From positions 49,989 to 113,988 of the forward strand of contig CAKMYZ010000013.1 in assembly GCA_929200255.1 (NCBI GenBank): a DNA stretch of 64,000 nt, written 5' to 3'. The notes below the pieces were generated by a model. The model was not told the DNA's origin. It saw nothing but the letters and a program-made list of their open reading frames with translations, and did not search any database. Each line of letters starts with the position of its first letter. The first letter of the stretch is position 1. Below, piece by piece: positions 59,827 through 64,000 of the stretch. The stretch comes from an uncultured Alphaproteobacteria bacterium. Its GTDB lineage: Bacteria; Pseudomonadota; Alphaproteobacteria; Rhodobacterales; Rhodobacteraceae. The translations under genes and the position numbers were made by a program.

Positions 59827-59973
59827 ATGGCGATGCCGCCCGATGAAAACCCGCAACCAACGGCACAACCACAACCAGCACTGGGCAAGGTCTTTGCGCT
59901 GATTGGTCAATCCAGCCAACGGGGAACAGCGCAATTGCTTGACCACGTGGGCGCCGGAAAAGGGGGCCGCTGA
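59827..59973 (+). CDS. Small unknown protein coupled to hemP
   Basis: The 48-residue product contains ALGKVFALIGQSSQRGTAQL and LDHVGAGKGGR after a proline/glutamine-rich start. GAAAGGA precedes the ATG. Its TGA stop overlaps the hemP ATG by one base (TGATG), so the two are co-translated. I recognise no family. The coupling to hemP suggests a role in heme or iron uptake, but this is context only. Confidence 0.55.
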   Translation: MAMPPDENPQPTAQPQPALGKVFALIGQSSQRGTAQLLDHVGAGKGGR

Positions 59974-60140
59974 TGTCATTCCATTCTGTCTCGCATCCCA
60001 CCCCTGCGCCCCCACAACAATTGCCGACCCATGACGCCCGCGACCTGACCAAAACTGGCAATCAGGCACAAATCGTGCTGGACGATCAGACCTACACCCT
60101 GCGCATCACCCGCGCAGGCAAGCTGATCCTCACAAAATGA
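59973..60140 (+). CDS. hemP: Hemin uptake protein HemP
   Basis: The 55-residue protein ends QIVLDDQTYTLRITRAGKLILTK, the HemP signature (YxLRxTRxGKLILTK), while the N-terminal half is proline- and histidine-containing. HemP family members are small proteins tied to heme uptake regulation in many proteobacteria. The ATG overlaps the stop of the previous small gene and its own stop overlaps the next gene by four bases. No heme receptor or transporter lies in the window. Confidence 0.87.
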   Translation: MSFHSVSHPTPAPPQQLPTHDARDLTKTGNQAQIVLDDQTYTLRITRAGKLILTK

Positions 60141-60610
60141 ACACTCATGCCCACAGCCCCGGCAGGGCCTCTGTTGGACAGTTGAGCGAGCAACCGGCGT
60201 TTGAGGCTTGCATCGTCACGTATCTGCGGCTCTGGGCCGATGGGGAAGAGAGCCAAATCCGGCTGCAGCAGATGCTGATAGAACTGTGCGGCCCCACTCG
60301 TGGTGTTCACATGACCAAAAGATGGGCAGAGCTGATTGCACTGTTTGCCCGGTTCCATCGTCGCGGCATCACACATCATTCATTGGACTACCCTCGCCTT
60401 GGTGCGGATGAAGCATGGTTTGCCAACTTCATGGCGACCGCAACCACCGGAGAACGCGAAGATGCGCTGATGCTGGCGACGCTAATGATCAGGCCCGACA
60501 TCGCCCCGATGCTCGCAGATCTGGCACGGCAATTCGGCCTGGGTTTGACGCAAGGGCTGGCAAAACAGAATTTTGCAGTCGGGCGGGGTGCCCCTGAAAC
60601 GCTGCACTAG
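60137..60610 (+). CDS. Unknown protein in the hemP operon
   Basis: The 157-residue soluble protein contains TYLRLWADGEESQIRLQQMLIELCGPTRGVHMTKRWAELIALFARFHRRGITHHSLDYPRLGADEAWF, mostly helical. Histidines in the middle could bind heme or metal, but I see no defined motif. It overlaps hemP by four bases. Its TAG stop lies inside the left end of the second 109-bp repeat, so the repeat has set the C-terminus. I do not recognise the family. Confidence 0.6.
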   Translation: MNTHAHSPGRASVGQLSEQPAFEACIVTYLRLWADGEESQIRLQQMLIELCGPTRGVHMTKRWAELIALFARFHRRGITHHSLDYPRLGADEAWFANFMATATTGEREDALMLATLMIRPDIAPMLADLARQFGLGLTQGLAKQNFAVGRGAPETLH

Positions 60611-60715
60611 AGCATTTCGACTTGAACCTGCATCGCGAGTCGCTGCCTTTCGCCTGCGGCTCAAACGCGATTGGCAATACCTGATGGGCCGTGTGAAAGT
60701 CGAAACGCTTTAGAG
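60607..60715. repeat. 109-bp dispersed repeat, copy B
   Basis: This is the second copy of the element at 15244-15352 (nine mismatches over 109 bases). Its ends AGAGCATTTCGACTT and, read from the other side, AAAGCGTTTCGACTT form a 13/15 inverted repeat. It fills almost the entire gap between two convergent genes. Its left end provides the TAG stop of the hemP-operon gene and its right end the TAA stop of the minus-strand NlpC/P60 gene. Confidence 0.88.
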
Positions 60716-61525
60716 CCGCTTGCGCACCAACAGATCACCATCGCCCTGTGCGGCGATGCGCGTGATGGCAACGTCAATGGGTTCATAGCGTGTCGCCATG
60801 TGATGTGCATTGGCGTGGATCATGGTTTCGCCATCGACCATCATCCCCACATGCCCATCCCAAAAAAGCAGATCACCGCGCTCATATGGGCCGTCCACGG
60901 CCTGCCCCAGCCCATCGCGCTGCATATCACTATCCGCAGGGCAGCTTTGCCCGCAGGCGGTCAGTGCAGCGGCGACCAGTCCCGAACAATCAATCCCAAG
61001 ACTAGAGTTTCCGCCCCATAGATAAGGCACACCGAAATGCAGCTGCGCGACAGCTGTGGGATCAGTGAAAGGGCGATCAAGCGGACGCAGATGCTTTTTG
61101 GGAACAAAGCCTACATTGGTTTCAAAGAACTTGCGGCGCTCATCCAGTACACGAATCCGTGCGCCAAACGGCAAGTGCAAAAGGTCCGCTGATTTGAAAC
61201 TCTCTTCTGTGTAGGCATGTGTGGCCAGGGATCCAACAGCATGGGTCGCGGCGGCACTGTCGTTCAGATCCGCCTCGACCACATAGCCAACATACCCATC
61301 AGATGCCTGCACAAAGGCCCAGCCTTTCAGCGCTTCATAAACCGTAACTTCTGTCCCATGCAAAAGCTGGCGATCACGCGGCCCACCGGGACTGGCACGA
61401 AGGTCGACAACGGGGCGGGCTATCTGCATTCCCCAACCTTCGGTAAAGCTGTCAGCCTCAACCTGCCCGGCCAGATTCATTGCCGCCACGCGCCCATTGG
61501 CCGGTGTCAGCCGGCGATCAGTCAC
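60710..61525 (-). CDS. NlpC/P60-family (C40) cell-wall peptidase
   Basis: The 271-residue protein has two SH3-like repeats (about 35-85 and 110-150) and a C-terminal NlpC/P60 domain with GVPYLWGGNSSLGIDCSGLV (catalytic C180), GDLLFWDGHVGMMVDG with the catalytic histidine, and MIHANAH. Such enzymes cut gamma-D-Glu-diamino acid bonds in peptidoglycan. No signal peptide is seen, so it may act in murein recycling. Its stop lies in the 109-bp repeat and its start overlaps the aminopeptidase gene by four bases. Confidence 0.88.
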   Translation of the reverse strand: MTDRRLTPANGRVAAMNLAGQVEADSFTEGWGMQIARPVVDLRASPGGPRDRQLLHGTEVTVYEALKGWAFVQASDGYVGYVVEADLNDSAAATHAVGSLATHAYTEESFKSADLLHLPFGARIRVLDERRKFFETNVGFVPKKHLRPLDRPFTDPTAVAQLHFGVPYLWGGNSSLGIDCSGLVAAALTACGQSCPADSDMQRDGLGQAVDGPYERGDLLFWDGHVGMMVDGETMIHANAHHMATRYEPIDVAITRIAAQGDGDLLVRKRL

Positions 61526-62901
61526 AGGCCCAGCATCTTTGGCAATGCCTCAAGCACCGCGCGGGCGCCCATGCCGACACCCCCTTTGGGGCGCGACGGG
61601 GCCGCATTTGGCTGCCAGCCGTAGATGTCGAAATGCACGTAAGGGCTTTCCACAAAACGGCGCAAGAACAGTGCGGCGGTGATGCTGCCTGCAAAACCGC
61701 CTTTGGGCGCGTTATCAAGATCGGCAATGCCGGGTTCGATCATCTCTTCATAGGGCGCGTGGAACGGCATCCGCCACAGCGGATCGGCCACGGCACGCCC
61801 CGCATCCGTCAGAGCCGCGGCATGGGTGTCATTGTCAGTGTAAAAGGGGGACAGATCCGGGCCAACTGCCACGCGGGCCGCACCCGTCAGTGTCGCCATC
61901 GAGATTACCAGATCAGGGTCATCCTCATCCGACAAGGTCAGCGCATCTGCCAGCACCAACCGCCCTTCGGCATCGGTGTTGTTGATCTCTACCGTCAAAC
62001 CCTTGCGCGAGGTCAGAATATCCTGCGGGCGAAACGCGTTACCTGCGATTGAATTCTCGACTGCCGGGATCAGCACACGCAGCCGCAGGGGCAGCTTCAA
62101 CGCCATGATCATATGGGCAAGCCCAAGCACCGTGGCCGCACCGCCCATGTCCTTTTTCATCAGCCCCATTGATCCACCAGGTTTGATGTTCAGACCACCA
62201 GTATCAAAACACACACCCTTGCCCACCAAGGTGAGCTGCGGGCCCTCATCACCCCAGCGCAGATCAATCAATCGTGGCGCACGATCAGAAGCGCGGCCAA
62301 CAGTGTGGATCATCGGAAAGTTGGACGAGACCAGATCATCGCCGGTGATCACATTGATCTCGGCCTCATGGCTGGACGCCATTGCCCGGGCCGCCTCTTC
62401 CAGCTCTGCCGGACCCATGTCCGAGGCAGGGGTATTGATCAATTCTCGGGTCAGCGCCTCACCGTTGGCGATAATGGAGATACGTTTAGCATCAACGCCC
62501 TCTGGGGCGACAAGTTGCGCAATCGGCTCTGACGGTTTGCGATAGCGGTTATAGCGATAGGCGGCCAAAAGCCAGGCGAGGGCGGCCTCGTCCAGATCCG
62601 CACCATGCAGCCCGCTGACAATCGTATACACGCCCTGTGGCAGCTTGCTTGCAACCGCACCCATGTGAAACCGGCCTCTGGCGCGGCGGGTGGGCGTACC
62701 ATAACCGACCAGCACGCCAGCAATCTGGCCATCACCTTCTGGCAAGATTAGCACCTCACCAAGTGCCGCAGCAAAGCCCTGCGCCTCTGACCAGGCCCGT
62801 GACTGCGCCGATAGCCCTTCAAGCGCCGCATCCAGATCGTCAGGTGTGACGACATGAACGGGAATCGCGTCATCGGTCGGGTCAGCAAATGAAAGCGGCA
62901 T
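61522..62901 (-). CDS. Leucyl aminopeptidase family protein (M17)
   Basis: The 459-residue protein has the M17 metal and signature motifs: VGKGVCFDTGGLNIKPGGSMGLMKKDMGGAA with the first zinc lysine and aspartate, EINNTDAEGRLVLADAL (NTDAEGRL signature) and VISMATLTGAARVA. The N-terminal domain is divergent and short, as in the alphaproteobacterial subgroup. It removes N-terminal residues from peptides. It overlaps the NlpC/P60 gene by four bases, so the pair may act together in peptide turnover. Confidence 0.92.
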   Translation of the reverse strand: MPLSFADPTDDAIPVHVVTPDDLDAALEGLSAQSRAWSEAQGFAAALGEVLILPEGDGQIAGVLVGYGTPTRRARGRFHMGAVASKLPQGVYTIVSGLHGADLDEAALAWLLAAYRYNRYRKPSEPIAQLVAPEGVDAKRISIIANGEALTRELINTPASDMGPAELEEAARAMASSHEAEINVITGDDLVSSNFPMIHTVGRASDRAPRLIDLRWGDEGPQLTLVGKGVCFDTGGLNIKPGGSMGLMKKDMGGAATVLGLAHMIMALKLPLRLRVLIPAVENSIAGNAFRPQDILTSRKGLTVEINNTDAEGRLVLADALTLSDEDDPDLVISMATLTGAARVAVGPDLSPFYTDNDTHAAALTDAGRAVADPLWRMPFHAPYEEMIEPGIADLDNAPKGGFAGSITAALFLRRFVESPYVHFDIYGWQPNAAPSRPKGGVGMGARAVLEALPKMLGL

Positions 62902-62964
62902 GGGGCATCCTTTTAGGTGTGAAATTACGCCACCCTAACCCGCTGCCCACAACCTGCAAGTACC

Positions 62965-63393
62965 TCACATCTCGCGAAAGTTCCAAACTTCGCTCACTGC
63001 GACGTCAAAGCCGCGTTCCAGCCGCGCCATCGTGGCATCAAGAGCCGGTCCACCCTTTTGGACAGCGCATTGGCCGACATGACCGGCGGCAACAGCGACC
63101 TCGATCAGGCCAAGATGGGTAGCAACCATTTCTATGCGTCGGGACGGTCTGCACATCGCCATATAGTCGCGGCGCAACAGGTAATGCTGCAACAGGTCAA
63201 GCTGTGCCGCAACGTCCTCTAGCATCCGGCACATCACGTCCTCTGCTTTGAACCAATCGGCATCACCCTCGGCGTCAGCGGCCAGGCGCGCCAGCGGAGC
63301 AGGGTCGATGTTCGCACAACGCAATCGCGGCAAGACAATAACATCTGCCGTTTCGATCTGCCCGGACGTCAAAGGGTAATCTGCATGTTCCAT
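62965..63393 (-). CDS. Conserved hypothetical protein
   Basis: The 142-residue product, starting MEHADYPLTSGQIETADV, is mostly helical with HYLLRRDYMAMCRPSRRIEMVATHLGLIEVAVAAGHVGQC in the middle. Codon use looks genuine, but I recognise no family. In-frame ATGs at 63480 (with AGGT before it) and farther up exist, so the start is unsure. It lies 63 bases before the aminopeptidase gene on the same strand. Confidence 0.5.
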   Translation of the reverse strand: MEHADYPLTSGQIETADVIVLPRLRCANIDPAPLARLAADAEGDADWFKAEDVMCRMLEDVAAQLDLLQHYLLRRDYMAMCRPSRRIEMVATHLGLIEVAVAAGHVGQCAVQKGGPALDATMARLERGFDVAVSEVWNFREM

Positions 63394-63505
63394 AATCCCG
63401 TAGTACCGCGATATGGTTCTCAGAAGGTTGAAGTAAACGCAAAAAGTCTTTCGAAATTCACGAAAATGCGACGTATCCATAGCCAAACCTGCGAAAGACA
63501 AATCC

Positions 63506-63828
63506 ATGCAACATGCCCGCCCGCTGCACACCGACCTGATCAACCGCGACCACGGCTGGGAAGCTACAACCTGTGCCGAAAGCCGGGGTTGGTATCGACG
63601 GCTGGCCGAGGATGGACAGCACCACAGCGCGTCTGCGGCCGAGGAATATGCTGTCACACGGTATTCCCGCTCGGGGCGGGTCAGGGTGTTCAGGCAATTG
63701 GACACGCGAAGGGCAAATCGGTCGCGGCGGTTTGTCTGATCAGGCCCGAATGGCTTGATCCCCTGCCGGATGCCGCATTTGCGGTGGTCGAAAAGCACAT
63801 CGGTGTTGTGAACATAACCGACGCGTAA
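63506..63828 (+). pseudogene. Possible frameshifted small gene
   Basis: A frame from ATG 63506 reads DLINRDHGWEATTCAESRGWYRRLAEDG, then EYAVTRYSRSGRVRVF. The next frame on the same strand reads VAAVCLIRPEWLDPLPDAAFAVVEKHIGVVNITDA to a TAA at 63828. Each half looks coding and neither alone makes a sensible whole, so one gene of about 105 residues with a frameshift near 63690 is likely. It runs opposite to the hypothetical gene before it. I do not recognise the family. Confidence 0.35.
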
Positions 63829-63934
63829 GTGTTGCAGGCGGAACGGTTTTAGGGCGGGATAGAGACAGCGGTTTCCCCGTCAGGAGACGACCACAAGATC
63901 CCAAACTTGCACCAAGATACAGAGTTTTGACCCA

Positions 63935-64000
63935 ATGTCTCATGTGCGGACTTTATCGACTTTCGCTGCGCCTGCGCCAAGGTCGGCTTCGGCGATGCCG
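63935..64000 (+). CDS. Possible start of a further gene (partial)
   Basis: An ATG at 63935 opens a frame of 22 codons (MSHVRTLSTFAAPAPRSASA) that runs off the window without a stop. No clear ribosome site precedes it. Nothing can be said about its product. The 106 bases between 63829 and this point show no feature I can name. Confidence 0.25.
   Translation, partial: MSHVRTLSTFAAPAPRSASAMP

Noticed and set aside
1..64000. CRISPR arrays, tRNA or rRNA genes, prophage and transposase genes
   Set aside because: I found no direct-repeat arrays, no cloverleaf-like or rRNA sequence, and no integrase, transposase or phage structural motif on either strand.

Overview
The window comes from a Rhodobacteraceae (roseobacter-group) alphaproteobacterium chromosome. 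The evidence is the gene content: an L-malyl-CoA/beta-methylmalyl-CoA lyase of the Rhodobacter Mcl1 type, a DmdC-like acyl-CoA dehydrogenase, MbfA with an Irr-type operator, a plant-type glutamate-cysteine ligase, a TIGR02302/DUF4175 protein, DUF2794, DUF6173, DUF6356, a tiny aa3-oxidase subunit IV and a HemP protein. Coding density is high, start/stop overlaps (ATGA, TGATG) are common, and I see no rRNA, tRNA, CRISPR array, phage, transposase or integrase. Identifications come from reading motifs and remembered families; no database search was run.

Layout. 1-5.0 kb: the tail of a methyltransferase-like gene, a YcaQ-type DNA glycosylase with a K+-channel-like protein, a membrane protein, smpB, pabB and a small barrel protein. 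5.4-14.3 kb: a glycine-rich small protein, sseA with an aromatic aminotransferase, mcl1, a secreted acidic repeat protein, accA with an M50-like peptidase, and the ftsE-ftsX-plsC-flavoprotein operon. 14.5-23.5 kb: a zinc-ribbon membrane protein, a first copy of a 109-bp dispersed repeat, the large DUF4175 protein, lysA/DUF2834/lipoprotein/argH, a TlpA-like thioredoxin, YqgE and a DsbD-N-like protein. 23.5-29.8 kb: an RND efflux pair, moaB and a family-4 uracil-DNA glycosylase. 29.9-33.3 kb: pyrB, an unknown membrane-anchored protein, a metal-site-less dihydroorotase homologue and plsY in one run. 33.3-34.7 kb: a GbsR/MarR-type regulator with two small membrane proteins and two matching operators. 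34.7-43.3 kb: gshA, a GNAT protein, rsmE, ubiA, an OmpA-family protein with a coiled-coil partner, a BKACE enzyme and a Sua5-type tRNA-modification enzyme. 43.4-50.1 kb: the DmdC-like dehydrogenase and a metallo-beta-lactamase-fold protein, a class II amidotransferase, an Lrp regulator with DUF6173, oxidase subunit IV, a lipoprotein and azlCD. 50.2-55.4 kb: a six-gene molybdenum-cofactor operon (fdhD, membrane protein, mobA, mobB, a moeA fusion, GNAT) in which every junction overlaps by 4 nt. 55.3-58.8 kb: mbfA, a secreted small peptide, a TetR regulator and glutathione-dependent formaldehyde dehydrogenase. 58.9-64 kb: an I78-like inhibitor, DUF2794, a three-gene hemP operon, the second copy of the 109-bp repeat, an NlpC/P60 peptidase, a leucyl aminopeptidase and poorly defined reading frames at the end.

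The most interesting signals are regulatory or small. They are the 109-bp repeat whose ends supply the stop codons of neighbouring genes; the iron/heme elements (ICE box at mbfA, hemP flanked by two unknown overlapping genes); paired palindromes around a secreted 63-residue peptide and its TetR neighbour; twin operators in the GbsR/MarR unit; a cluster of TGTAC half-sites before sseA; and the DUF-MoeA fusion. I did not find a clear new defence system or mobile element.
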